Shown here: positions 25,557 to 33,607 of the stretch, in pieces
Position numbering within the stretch: position 1 is the first letter of the stretch
Layout: each line of letters opens with the position of its first letter
DNA from: CAYVTZ01 sp964454685
GTDB lineage: Bacteria > Bacillota > Clostridia > Christensenellales > Christensenellaceae
Direction of reading: 5' to 3'
NCBI GenBank assembly: GCA_964454685.1
Contig: CAYVTZ010000006.1
Span: forward strand, 45,577 to 109,576
DNA length: 64,000 nucleotides
Notes under the pieces: generated by a model
Database searches by the model: none
What the model saw: the letters and a program-made list of their open reading frames with translations, nothing else
What the model was told of the DNA's origin: nothing
Made by a program: the position numbers and the translations under genes

Positions 25557-25737
25557 ATTTCCTTTCCCCCTGAATCCGGCAGAACCGCCGGTTCTTTGTC
25601 ATGTTCCGATGGGCTGATCGTGCTTTGTCTGATCGCAAAGCCACACCTCAACGCACAATTCGCCCTGTTGCATGCCTGCGCCGCGCATCTGCGAAAGTCC
25701 ACGACAGCGCTTCCGGGCACACTCCTCTCATCTCGGA

Positions 25738-27066
25738 TTATTCCTTCTTTGCCAAGCGGTTGAGCACAATCTGCTCCTTGGCAAATTTGATGTTCTGCGC
25801 AATGGGCTTTTTCGCAGGACACACATAGCTGCAGCTTCCACAGCTCATGCAGTCCGGCGCGCGAAAACGTTCGGATTTTTCGATATCCTCCATCGCGGCA
25901 GCCGCAGAAATGTTCATAGGCATCAAGTGCATGGGGCAAATTTCCATACACCGCCCACAGCGGATGCAGTTGCTTTCCACTTCTTTTTTGGTGTATTGTC
26001 CATCCAGCACCAAAATGCCGGACGACCCCTTGATGACCACGCAATCCAGCGTGGGAAAGGGCTGCCCCATCATCGGCCCGCCGGAAATGATTTTCAGTGG
26101 CTCGCCCGCAAAGCCGCCCACATAGTCAATCACATCCTGCGCGCTCGTGCCCACACGTACCAACAGATTCTTGGGCTGTTTCACCGCTCCCGTCACTGTC
26201 ACAATGCGCCGGATCAGCGGCTCGCCATACAGGAAATAGTCCGCGACCGCCTTAACAGATGCCACATTCGCCACCACCACGCCCGCATCTGCGGGCAGTC
26301 CGCCGGAAGGAACTTCACGGTGCGCAATCGCGTCGATCAGTTGCTTTTCACTGCCCTGCGGATACTTGGTCTTGACCGCCGCAACCTCCACGCCCACGCC
26401 GCCCTCGCATGCCTTTTGCAGCGTTGCGATCGCGTCCGGCTTGTTGTCCTCAATGCCGATATATGCCTTGCTTACGCCCAGCGCGCGCATCACAATGCGC
26501 ACACCTGCCACAATCCGCTCCGGCTGCTCCAGCATCAAGCGATGATCCGCCGTCAAAAACGGCTCACACTCTGCGCCGTTGATAATCAGCGTGTCCACGT
26601 GCTTGCCTTCCGGCACACTCAGCTTTACATGCAGCGGAAAAGCCGCGCCACCCATGCCGACGATGCCGCCTTGCTGAATCGCGTCGATGATTTCTTTGGG
26701 CTGCATTTGTGCATCATCCAGCACAGCAAACTCAGCCTTCTCATCTTGAAAGTCGTTTTCAATGACGATGGCTTCCACCTGCTTGCCCAATATGTTTGTG
26801 ATTTTCTCGATGCTTTTTACCGTGCCGGATACACTTGCATGAATCGCGGTGCTTACAAAGCCCTTCGGCTCCGCAATCTTTTCTCCCATCAAGACGCGCT
26901 GTCCCGGTGAAACCACCGGCTGTGCCGCCGTCCCGATGTGCTGTACCAGCGGAATCTTCACCACGCTGCCCGCGGGCATTTCCTCCACCGCCAAATGGCT
27001 GGTAAAGACCTTGCCCTCGCCGATTTTATGCAGCGGATGGATGCCGCCCGAAAAAGTCAGGCTCAT
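25738..27066 (-). CDS. rnfC: Rnf complex NADH-binding subunit C
   Basis: Peripheral subunit that exchanges electrons with NAD+/NADH through FMN and two [4Fe-4S] clusters. The 442-residue protein has the barrel-sandwich domain at the start (TFSGGIHPLHKI), a Rossmann-type flavin and nucleotide region (GGIVGMGGAAFPLHVK, GAECEPFLTADH) and two clusters: CIRCGRCMEICP near residue 361 and CMSCGSCSYVCP near 400. It is the first gene of the rnfCDGEAB operon, with GGAGGGAGAGTT before the start. Confidence 0.96.
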   Translation of the reverse strand: MSLTFSGGIHPLHKIGEGKVFTSHLAVEEMPAGSVVKIPLVQHIGTAAQPVVSPGQRVLMGEKIAEPKGFVSTAIHASVSGTVKSIEKITNILGKQVEAIVIENDFQDEKAEFAVLDDAQMQPKEIIDAIQQGGIVGMGGAAFPLHVKLSVPEGKHVDTLIINGAECEPFLTADHRLMLEQPERIVAGVRIVMRALGVSKAYIGIEDNKPDAIATLQKACEGGVGVEVAAVKTKYPQGSEKQLIDAIAHREVPSGGLPADAGVVVANVASVKAVADYFLYGEPLIRRIVTVTGAVKQPKNLLVRVGTSAQDVIDYVGGFAGEPLKIISGGPMMGQPFPTLDCVVIKGSSGILVLDGQYTKKEVESNCIRCGRCMEICPMHLMPMNISAAAAMEDIEKSERFRAPDCMSCGSCSYVCPAKKPIAQNIKFAKEQIVLNRLAKKE

Positions 27067-27098
27067 AACTCTCCCTCCAAAAAACCAATTCGTTCAAT

Positions 27099-27127
27099 GT
27101 TATATTTTATCACAAAAACCAAAACAA
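27099..27127 (-). promoter_or_regulatory. Promoter of the rnf operon
   Basis: Minus strand TTGTTT (27127-27122), 17-base spacer, TATAAC (27104-27099), about 33 bases from the rnfC start. The 527-base gap 27067-27593 between the divergent rnf and lipoprotein units otherwise holds AT-rich non-coding sequence; I see no gene or structured RNA in it. Confidence 0.68.
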
Positions 27128-27505
27128 AAGAAGTTCTTTTCTGTCCTCATCTGTAAAATCCACGTATGATCGCCTTATTTCTGCTATCACATTTTCGCAT
27201 AGTGCCTATCAATCACACAATATCACTTTCGCATTAAAAATACAATATCAGTTTAGTAATTTTTATTTCTTCATTTTCCTGCCCGATCTCTCGCGTCCGG
27301 GGCACATCACTGCTTTGTCGCCGGTGTGCTCCGCGCCTGCCTCCGCACACACGTTACCAGAATAAGAAGTTTCTGTGAACAATACCTGATTGGTGTTTTT
27401 TTTCCCCCGTTTGAGGTATAAAAGAATCATCATGACAGCTGTTCATCAAAAGGGATTTAACTTGGCCGGTATGGATTGCATCTTGCAAGCCGTTTAACAT
27501 AAGTC

Positions 27506-27534
27506 TTGTTTAGACAGTACACAGACAATATTAT
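27506..27534 (+). promoter_or_regulatory. Promoter of the small lipoprotein
   Basis: TTGTTT (27506-27511), 17-base spacer, TATTAT (27529-27534), 60 bases before the start codon, with GGAGG at the ribosome site. Confidence 0.72.
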
Positions 27535-27593
27535 GTTAATGCACAATTTGTAATCATGCCGCAAACGACTTAGAATATTGGAGGTATATTCAA

Positions 27594-28157
27594 ATGAAAA
27601 AAGTATTCGCAATCGTTGTAACTGTGGCATTGGCTTCTGTGCTGTTTGCAGGATGTTCAGTTGCCCCCAATAGCGTATCACAAGACCAACTGGATCAACT
27701 GGTGCAGAGCATCTCCGGTTTGAAAACGCAGGTGGACGACATACAAAGTAACTTGACTACCAATCAGAATGCAAATGCGGCGCCAAGCGCCCCGTCAGAA
27801 ACGCCGGCCACCGAACCGGCCGCACCCAGCACAGCCCCCACCGCCAACGCACCGGCTTCAGCCCAGACCACAAAAACTGCAGCCGACTATGACGTTGCCG
27901 GCTTGGTCGCACAGGCGGATGCACTCATCAAGGAAATGGACACAACTACGGTTGCCAATTATCTGGCAATGGATCGTAAGGTCGACGCCTTAGACGACGC
28001 AATCGAGTTTATGGAGGATCAGGCAGAGTTAGATTATTATCAAGGACTGCTCTCTATGGCGGACTATCAAAAGGTCAAAGGAGATTTGGATGCACTGGAT
28101 CTCAAGCTGGATCATGCCAAGGATACTCTGGAACTGCGCCTCGGCATCGACGATTAA
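27594..28157 (+). CDS. Small lipoprotein with Ala/Pro/Thr linker and helical C-terminus
   Basis: A 187-residue protein with a signal peptide ending in the lipobox LFAGC (Cys21 lipidated). A heptad-like stretch follows (about 30-58, DQLDQLVQSISGLKTQVDDI), then a low-complexity Ala/Pro/Thr linker (59-98) and an acidic helical domain (99-187) with repeated aspartates and leucines. It is anchored on the outer face of the membrane. I do not recognise a family; the coiled-coil parts suggest it binds itself or another protein. Single-gene unit with its own promoter and terminator. Confidence 0.85.
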   Translation: MKKVFAIVVTVALASVLFAGCSVAPNSVSQDQLDQLVQSISGLKTQVDDIQSNLTTNQNANAAPSAPSETPATEPAAPSTAPTANAPASAQTTKTAADYDVAGLVAQADALIKEMDTTTVANYLAMDRKVDALDDAIEFMEDQAELDYYQGLLSMADYQKVKGDLDALDLKLDHAKDTLELRLGIDD

Positions 28158-28207
28158 GTCAGCAACCTACGTCTTGGCGTATGGCATGCAATATCTTGAA
28201 AATGCAG

Positions 28208-28236
28208 GAGACCCGCACAGTCGGGTCTCTTTTTTT
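28208..28236 (+). terminator. Intrinsic terminator after the small lipoprotein
   Basis: GAGACCCG (28208-28215), 6-base loop, CGGGTCTC (28222-28229), followed by seven T. A textbook terminator 51 bases after the stop. Confidence 0.95.
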
Positions 28237-28269
28237 CTTCCATCCTGCGTTTTTCGCGCACGGTCCGCA

Positions 28270-28298
28270 TTGCTTTTTTGGGGAGTTTCCAGTATAAT
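28270..28298 (+). promoter_or_regulatory. Promoter of the membrane protein gene
   Basis: TTGCTT (28270-28275), 17-base spacer, consensus TATAAT (28293-28298). It lies inside a longer open frame that begins upstream, which shows that the upstream part of that frame is not translated as such. Confidence 0.85.
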
Positions 28299-28359
28299 AC
28301 TTGCCGTATGCCGCGTCGCGGTTCGTATGCAGATACCAACGCTCAAAGGAGGATCTTTT

Positions 28360-28980
28360 TTGGCTGCAATCCTGTTCCTTGTCATCATTTTGGTGATCGG
28401 CATCTTGTATTGCTTTTATGGCAATCGCTTTCTAAAGCTGGTCATGTTCGTATATGCGTTCATGCTCGCCTATCATTTTGTGTTGCGGCTGATCGCAGGC
28501 AGTTTCCCCTCACTTGCTGACAGCGCCATATTAATCGCGGTCATCTGCGGCGTGATCTGCGGGTTCTTAACCTTTTTCTTCGTCAAGCTGGCGCTGTTTC
28601 TGGCAGGCGGCATGATGGGGCTTATGATATTCGATTTTATCAAGTTATATAACAGTGCCTATTTCACGGCGGAGCCGGTCGTCGCTTTCTTGGTGGGGCT
28701 GATCTGCTTCATCGTCTGCGGCATGATTATGGTGCTGGGCAAAAAGCTGCTGTTCGTGCTGTTCTCCTCTATTTTCGGCGCATACACAATCACAACTGCC
28801 GTGGGCATGGTAATCGGGCTGATGCAGGATTCCGCGCTGATGCGCCAGATTTCCTTTACCAATACATTCGATACGCTCAATGCGTCCAATTTCTTTTTAA
28901 CCATCCCTATGATCGTTCCCGTCGCCATCACGGCAGTGCTCGCCATCTGCGGCATGGTGCGCCAATTCCGACACCGGTGA
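28360..28980 (+). CDS. Multipass membrane protein, TMEM198/DUF4203-like
   Basis: A 206-residue protein with about seven hydrophobic helices and hardly any soluble part, similar in layout to bacterial DUF4203 / TM198 proteins; function unknown. The start is most likely TTG at 28360: AAAGGAGG lies exactly 7 bases upstream and the promoter at 28270-28298 would transcribe it. An in-frame ATG at 28327 has no ribosome site, and the still longer frame back to 28090 overlaps the lipoprotein gene and its terminator. Confidence 0.75.
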   Translation: MAAILFLVIILVIGILYCFYGNRFLKLVMFVYAFMLAYHFVLRLIAGSFPSLADSAILIAVICGVICGFLTFFFVKLALFLAGGMMGLMIFDFIKLYNSAYFTAEPVVAFLVGLICFIVCGMIMVLGKKLLFVLFSSIFGAYTITTAVGMVIGLMQDSALMRQISFTNTFDTLNASNFFLTIPMIVPVAITAVLAICGMVRQFRHR

Positions 28981-29009
28981 ATTTTTCACTATACTTTTTT
29001 ATGCCGCTA

Positions 29010-29018
29010 TGCTATACT
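29010..29018 (+). promoter_or_regulatory. Extended -10 promoter of folT
   Basis: TG, one base, TATACT (29010-29018) forms an extended -10 element about 20 bases before the riboswitch. No good -35 hexamer is visible, as expected for such promoters. Confidence 0.55.
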
Positions 29019-29038
29019 GACGATATCAATTTAAAATG

Positions 29039-29160
29039 TGCAGAGTAGGTTTCGCGCGTCAAGTGTGCAAAGCAGAAGTTCGCTTCTGCCGTAGGATGGG
29101 ATGTCGCCTTGCAACGAAAAATCCTTTTTGGGATTTGCGATAAGAAACCGCGTCCGCTGT
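29039..29160 (+). ncRNA. Tetrahydrofolate (THF-I) riboswitch
   Basis: Conserved parts of the THF class appear in order: GAGTAG near 29043, CGCGTCAAGTG near 29055, GGATGGGATGTCGCC near 29094, AACGAA near 29113 and CGTCCGCTG near 29151. GGTTTC (29048-29053) pairs with GAAACC (29144-29149) at the position where the Eubacterium siraeum folT riboswitch has a different but also paired stem. An extra hairpin with a TTCG loop (GCAGAAG/CTTCTGC, about 29072-29089) is inserted in one arm. Downstream, CCTTCTTT (29173-29180) can pair with part of the AAAGAAAGAGGGG ribosome site (29199-29211), suggesting translational control. Confidence 0.92.
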
Positions 29161-29218
29161 TCTTCAAAGAGTCCTTCTTTGTTGATGCTTTGCCATTTAA
29201 AGAAAGAGGGGTTTTTTT

Positions 29219-29755
29219 ATGTCACAAACATCCAAACGAACAAGAATTGTTGTTACCTGCGGGATGCTCATTGCCATCGCGCTGGCGCTCAAGATCGTAT
29301 CGACCATGCTGCCGTTGCCTTCTGTTGTGCGCATCTCACTTGCGCCCGCCGTCATCATGTTTGCGGGGGCCCTGCTCGGCCCCGTTGCCGGCGGAATCTG
29401 TGGCGCCTGTGTCGATCTGCTCTCCTGCGCCATCTTCCCCGTCGGGCCTTACTTCCCCGGCTTCACACTCAGCATGGCGCTGTTCGGCGTACTGTTTGCG
29501 CTGTTTTATTACAAGCGCCCCTTTGGTTCCTTTTGGAAGCTCGCTCTTGTGGTGCTTCTGGTTCAGGGTGTCTGCTCGCTTTTCCTCAATACGATGTTCA
29601 ATGCGTTTCTAACGGGTCAGAGCTTCTGGATGATTCTTCCGGTACGCTTGCCTACCATTGTCATCGGGTATGTGTTTTACTTGCTGCTGCTCTTTGCGCT
29701 GATGAAAAATCGTGCCCGCATCGCGCCGTGGATAGGCAGCGCCCATCCGGCATAA
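29219..29755 (+). CDS. folT: ECF transporter S component, probably folate-specific (FolT-like)
   Basis: Substrate-binding membrane subunit of an energy-coupling-factor transporter. The 178-residue protein has six hydrophobic helices and the S-component features RISLAPAVIMFAGALLGPVAGGICGACVDLL and PVGPYFPGFTLSMALFG. The THF riboswitch directly upstream argues for folate or a folate derivative as substrate. The shared EcfA/EcfT module lies 1-4 kb away on the other strand. GAGGGG is the ribosome site, 7 T bases before the ATG. The gene name rests mainly on the riboswitch. Confidence 0.88.
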   Translation: MSQTSKRTRIVVTCGMLIAIALALKIVSTMLPLPSVVRISLAPAVIMFAGALLGPVAGGICGACVDLLSCAIFPVGPYFPGFTLSMALFGVLFALFYYKRPFGSFWKLALVVLLVQGVCSLFLNTMFNAFLTGQSFWMILPVRLPTIVIGYVFYLLLLFALMKNRARIAPWIGSAHPA

Positions 29756-29791
29756 TTACGCGGCAAGCATTCCAAAAGCCGCAACCAGCAA

Positions 29792-29813
29792 GGGCGACCC
29801 CTGTCGGTCGCCC
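29792..29813 (+). terminator. Hairpin after folT
   Basis: GGGCGACC and GGTCGCCC form a perfect 8-bp stem with a 6-base loop 36 bases after the stop. No T-run follows at once, so termination would be weak or the hairpin has another use. Confidence 0.5.
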
Positions 29814-29834
29814 CAATGAATAGCACGTCATCAT

Positions 29835-30212
29835 TGACTTTCTTTTGACTCTTTTTTGCGCAACGTCACGGAATGTCATGTTCTCTGCGCGTCATTTCCA
29901 AATCCTGATTTTTCCTTTATTTCTGCCCGGTGTACGCGTATATGCTTCCCATTGATTTTCTTTTGCTTCTTCCCTTTTTTCTCTAAAAAGCAGGGATATG
30001 CTCTCTCCCCGCCTTCATGCGCTCGTCATGCCCCCTGTTTCCATGTCGCCCTCGTAATTGGTTTTTCTTTTGCTTCATTCCCTTTTTTCCTAAAAAGCAG
30101 GGGCATGTTCTCTCCCCCGCCTTCGCGCGCTCATCATGCCCCCTGTTTTCACGTCACCCTCGTAATTGATTTTTCTTTTGCTTCTTTTCTTTTTTTCTAA
30201 AAAGAAAAGAAG
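29835..30212. repeat. About 107-bp tandem repeat between folT and truA
   Basis: The block TTG, one base, TTTTTCTTTTGCTTC-like recurs at 29952, 30058 and 30166 (spacing 106 and 108) and in degraded form at 29836. Each full unit carries an inverted repeat, clearest in the second: CAGGGGCATG (30098-30107) with CATGCCCCCTG (30135-30145). The last unit is cut short and merges into an AT-rich hairpin CTTCTTTTC/GAAAAGAAG (about 30180-30212) 5 bases from the truA stop, which may serve as a truA terminator. The 461-base gap 29756-30216 holds no credible gene; its open frame is pyrimidine-rich low-complexity sequence. Confidence 0.8.
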
Positions 30213-30216
30213 ACCC

Positions 30217-30963
30217 TCACAGCCCCTGATAAAAAACTTCCATCAAACACAACCCCTGCGGCTGCGCCGTCACTCCGGAAAGCCGCCGATCTTTGGATTC
30301 CATGATCCTTGCAATGTCCTCCGCTTGCAGCTTCCCCTCTCCCACATAAATCAGCGTACCCGCAATGATGCGCACCATGTTGTACAAAAATCCGTTGCCG
30401 CGCACATCAATCCGGATGCGCTCCCGTTCTTGTGCAACCGTCACCTCATGCACCGTGCGCACCGTATCTTTCACCGTAGTTTTGGTGGAGCATAACGCCG
30501 CAAAATCTTTGGTTCCCTGCATGCTCTGTGCCGCTCGCCGCATGGCATTAATGTCCAACGCCACCGGCACATGCATGGCAAAGTTGCGCTGCAATGCACT
30601 TGCATGCGGCGCGTTCCAAATGGTATAGCGATAATGCTTGCCTTGCGCATCAAATCGTGCGTGAAACGTGTCCGGAACTTGTGCCGATTGGCGAATTCGG
30701 ATGTCCGGCGGCAGCACCGCGTTCATGGCAAACGCAAATTTGTGCGGCGGAATGCGCGATTGCGTGTCAAAGTGCGCACATTGCCCGATGGCATGCACCC
30801 CCGCGTCCGTGCGCCCTGCGCCGTGCACCGCAATGCAATCCCCCGTCAGCTTGCGCAACGCCTCTTCCAGCCGCTGCTGTACGCTGATCCCGTTTTTTTG
30901 ATTTTGCCAGCCACAGTATCCGCTTCCGTCATACTCCACAATCAGCGCGATTCTTACAGCCAT
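30217..30963 (-). CDS. truA: tRNA pseudouridine(38-40) synthase
   Basis: Converts uridines 38-40 in tRNA anticodon arms to pseudouridine. The 248-residue protein has the catalytic aspartate Asp53 in GAGRTDAGVHA and the family blocks EYDGSGYCGWQ (10-20) and FLYNMVRIIAGTLI near the end. The start at 30963 gives MAVRIALIVEYDG; longer frames are overlap with ecfT. It overlaps ecfT by 10 bases, the standard Bacillota order ecfA-ecfT-truA. The usual next genes rplM and rpsI are not here. Confidence 0.96.
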   Translation of the reverse strand: MAVRIALIVEYDGSGYCGWQNQKNGISVQQRLEEALRKLTGDCIAVHGAGRTDAGVHAIGQCAHFDTQSRIPPHKFAFAMNAVLPPDIRIRQSAQVPDTFHARFDAQGKHYRYTIWNAPHASALQRNFAMHVPVALDINAMRRAAQSMQGTKDFAALCSTKTTVKDTVRTVHEVTVAQERERIRIDVRGNGFLYNMVRIIAGTLIYVGEGKLQAEDIARIMESKDRRLSGVTAQPQGLCLMEVFYQGL

Positions 30964-31757
30964 ATCATCAGCCCCACGCAGATGACGCACATCAAGATCA
31001 ATGCAACCCAGTCCGTGCGGTTGGTGCGCAAAATTTTCATGCGCGTGCGCCCGCCGCCACCACGATAACAACGCGACTCCATAGCAAGTGCCAGCTCATC
31101 CGCGCGTTTAAATGCGCTTACAAACAGCGGAACCAGTAGCGGAATCATGTTCTTCGCCTTCTTCAGCAGGTTTCCGCTGTCAAATTCCGCGCCCCGCGCT
31201 GTCTGCGCCTTCATGATGCGCTCAGTCTCCTCGGAAAGTGTCGGAATAAAACGCATGGCAATGCTCATCATCATAGCAATCTCATGCACCGGAAATTTCG
31301 TCTTTTTCAGCGGCGACATCAAGCTCTCCATGCCGTCTGTCAGCTGCATCGGTGAAGTGGTCAGCGATAACAGCGTCGTCGATACGATCAGCAACACCAA
31401 CCGAATTGCGATAAAAATTGCCTTCTCCACACCCATTTTGGTTATGGTCACAGCGCCCCATTGTACGAGCACCGTGTCCTCCTCGCCTCCGCGAAAGAAG
31501 AATATATTCAAAATAAAGGTGAAAATAATGATAAACAACAATGGTCGTAAGGAGCGCAGCACCACAATGGGCTTGATCTTGGCGACCACCATGATGCCTA
31601 GGTATAGCGCCGCCAGCACCACAAAACCCCATACGGTTTGAATCGCAAACACCGTCACCAGCAGCAGTATGGCAATCACAATCTTGATGCGCGCATCCAG
31701 CTTATGAATCGCCGATTCTCCGGGGAAATATTGCCCCAGCGTGATATTCTTAATCAT
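30954..31757 (-). CDS. ecfT: ECF transporter transmembrane coupling protein EcfT
   Basis: Membrane scaffold linking the two ECF ATPase domains to exchangeable S components for vitamin and cofactor uptake. The 267-residue protein has about five helices. The coupling-helix signatures include ARGAEFDSG near residue 194; the amino-terminal GQYFPGESAIHKLDARIKI is classical for EcfT. The start at 31757 has GAGGAG upstream and lies 8 bases inside the end of the ATPase gene. FolT at 29219 is a candidate partner. Confidence 0.95.
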   Translation of the reverse strand: MIKNITLGQYFPGESAIHKLDARIKIVIAILLLVTVFAIQTVWGFVVLAALYLGIMVVAKIKPIVVLRSLRPLLFIIIFTFILNIFFFRGGEEDTVLVQWGAVTITKMGVEKAIFIAIRLVLLIVSTTLLSLTTSPMQLTDGMESLMSPLKKTKFPVHEIAMMMSIAMRFIPTLSEETERIMKAQTARGAEFDSGNLLKKAKNMIPLLVPLFVSAFKRADELALAMESRCYRGGGGRTRMKILRTNRTDWVALILMCVICVGLMIWL

Positions 31758-33483
31758 CGCGCATCTCCTCTGCAATCAGAAAGTGCACCAGCTCATCTTT
31801 CGTGATGATGTTCTGCGCACAGCCCTGCTCTCGCAGTAAGTATGCCATCATGCGCGCTTCACTCACGCCCAGCCGCTGCTCCCTCAGTGCTTCCACGTCC
31901 GCAAAAATCTCGTGTGGCGTACCATCCATGCGCACCTCACCGCTGCGCATCACCAGCACGCGCGATGCGTAGTCACACAGCCCGTCCATATTGTGCGAGA
32001 TCATGAGTATGGTCGTGCCGGCTTCATTCAATCTGCGCAGCAGGCGCATAAACTCCTCCCGCGCCACAGGGTCAAGCCCCGCAATCGGTTCATCTAAAAT
32101 CAGAATGCGCGGCTGCAAGGCGAGTACCCCCGCAATCGCCACCTTGCGCTTCTGTCCGCCGGACAGGTCAAAGGGCGAAACATCCTTGATGCCCTCATAA
32201 TCCAGCTCCATCAGTTCCAATGCCATGCGCACACGCTGCTCCGCTTCTTCCTCGCTCAGCCCTGCTTTGAGCGGCCCAAACGCAATGTCGCGCGCCACCG
32301 TTTCTTCAAATAATTGATATTCCGGATATTGGAACACCATGCCCACTTGTCTGCGCAGTTTCTTTCTGTCATATCCATGCGCGTTGATGTCCTCGCCGCA
32401 AATGCGGATTTCTCCCCCATCCGGCTTCATCAATCCATCTATCTGTTGAATGAGTGTGGTTTTGCCGCATCCGGTATGCCCGATGATGCCCACAAATTCC
32501 CCCTCATAAAAATCCAAATTAATGTCCTTCAGCGCCTGCACTTCAAACGGTGTTCCCGTTCCATACGTGTAGTTTAACCCCTTGATCTGCATCACGGGTT
32601 CGCCCTGCGGCGCGCGATTCTGCGGTGCGCAAAACGCTGCGCTGTTCCAGCACCTGTTACCCAGCAACTGCGCGGCGCGTTCGAGTGTTACGGGGCATTC
32701 TCCAAGGTCCATCCCGTCCCGCTTTAAATCCAGATACAGCTGTGATGCCAGCGGCGGCATCAACCCCGCTTCTTTCAAAATCGCATCCTGCGCAAACACC
32801 TCCTGCGGCGTTCCCTGCGCGATCAACTTCCCGCGCTGCATGACAAATACCTCGTCCGCTTCCGCCACTTCTTCCATGTAGTGCGTAATAAATACAATCG
32901 TCTTACCCTGCTCTTTGTTCAGCTTGCGAATCGTTGCCATCACTTCGCCGCGCCCCTGCGGGTCCAGCATCGCCGTCGGCTCGTCAAACACCAGAATATC
33001 CGGGTGCATTGCCAGCACTCCCGCAATGGCAATGCGCTGCTTTTGCCCCCCGGACAGCATGTGCGGCGCGCGCTTTTCAAATCCCGTCATACCCACGGTG
33101 CGCAAAGAATCCTGTACGCGTTCCACGATCTCCGGTTGCGGAACGCCGAGGTTTTCCGGGCCAAACGCAACATCCTCTTCTACAATGGTCGCAACGATTT
33201 GATTGTCCGGATTTTGAAACACCATACCCGCCCGACGGCGAATCTCCCAAAGGTTTTCTTCCACCCGCGCATCCATTTCATCCACATACAGTTCACCCTC
33301 CTGCACCGGCAGCAATACATTAATGTGCTTGGCGAAGGTGGATTTTCCGCTGCCGTTGTGTCCGAGCACGGCAACAAAGCTGCCTTTGCGCACGGATAAC
33401 GTAACCCCGTCCAGCGCAACATGCAGCTTCTCTTCATCGCTCTTATATGTATGCTTCAGTTCTTTTGCAACAATTTGCTCCAA
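31750..33483 (-). CDS. EcfA1-EcfA2 fused ECF transporter ATPase
   Basis: A single 577-residue frame holds two complete ABC ATPase domains. Domain 1 has Walker A GHNGSGKST (41-49), Q-loop QNPDNQ, signature LSGGQKQR (143-150) and Walker B ILVFDEPT. Domain 2, from about residue 297, has Walker A GHTGCGKTT (335-343), QYPEYQ, LSGGQKRK and ILILDEPIAGLD. The QNPDNQ and QYPEYQ forms are those of EcfA1 and EcfA2 respectively. In most Bacillota these are separate genes of about 280 residues each; here a linker of about 30-40 residues joins them. It lies between rplQ and ecfT in the usual place. Confidence 0.95.
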   Translation of the reverse strand: MEQIVAKELKHTYKSDEEKLHVALDGVTLSVRKGSFVAVLGHNGSGKSTFAKHINVLLPVQEGELYVDEMDARVEENLWEIRRRAGMVFQNPDNQIVATIVEEDVAFGPENLGVPQPEIVERVQDSLRTVGMTGFEKRAPHMLSGGQKQRIAIAGVLAMHPDILVFDEPTAMLDPQGRGEVMATIRKLNKEQGKTIVFITHYMEEVAEADEVFVMQRGKLIAQGTPQEVFAQDAILKEAGLMPPLASQLYLDLKRDGMDLGECPVTLERAAQLLGNRCWNSAAFCAPQNRAPQGEPVMQIKGLNYTYGTGTPFEVQALKDINLDFYEGEFVGIIGHTGCGKTTLIQQIDGLMKPDGGEIRICGEDINAHGYDRKKLRRQVGMVFQYPEYQLFEETVARDIAFGPLKAGLSEEEAEQRVRMALELMELDYEGIKDVSPFDLSGGQKRKVAIAGVLALQPRILILDEPIAGLDPVAREEFMRLLRRLNEAGTTILMISHNMDGLCDYASRVLVMRSGEVRMDGTPHEIFADVEALREQRLGVSEARMMAYLLREQGCAQNIITKDELVHFLIAEEMRDD

Positions 33484-33515
33484 CGTATTCTCCTGACTTG
33501 CGCCAAAACGCCAAG

Positions 33516-33546
33516 AAAGGGCTTAAAGCAAACCTTAAACCCCTTT
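33516..33546 (-). terminator. Possible attenuating hairpin between rplQ and ecfA
   Basis: AAAGGG (33516-33521) can pair with CCCTTT (33541-33546), extended by TTAA/TTAA across a mismatch. Only a short T-run follows on the minus strand. It may reduce read-through from the ribosomal operon into the ECF genes. Confidence 0.35.
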
Positions 33547-33607
33547 CCCGTTCTCTCATCCTTGATTGCGGTCAGACTCGGTCGAAAGCATGCGCCTTCG
33601 TTCGGCC

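Noticed and set aside
29856..30200. 114-residue frame in the folT-truA spacer
   Set aside because: It is a translation of the T- and C-rich tandem repeat, with Phe/Ser/Cys runs and no ribosome-binding site.
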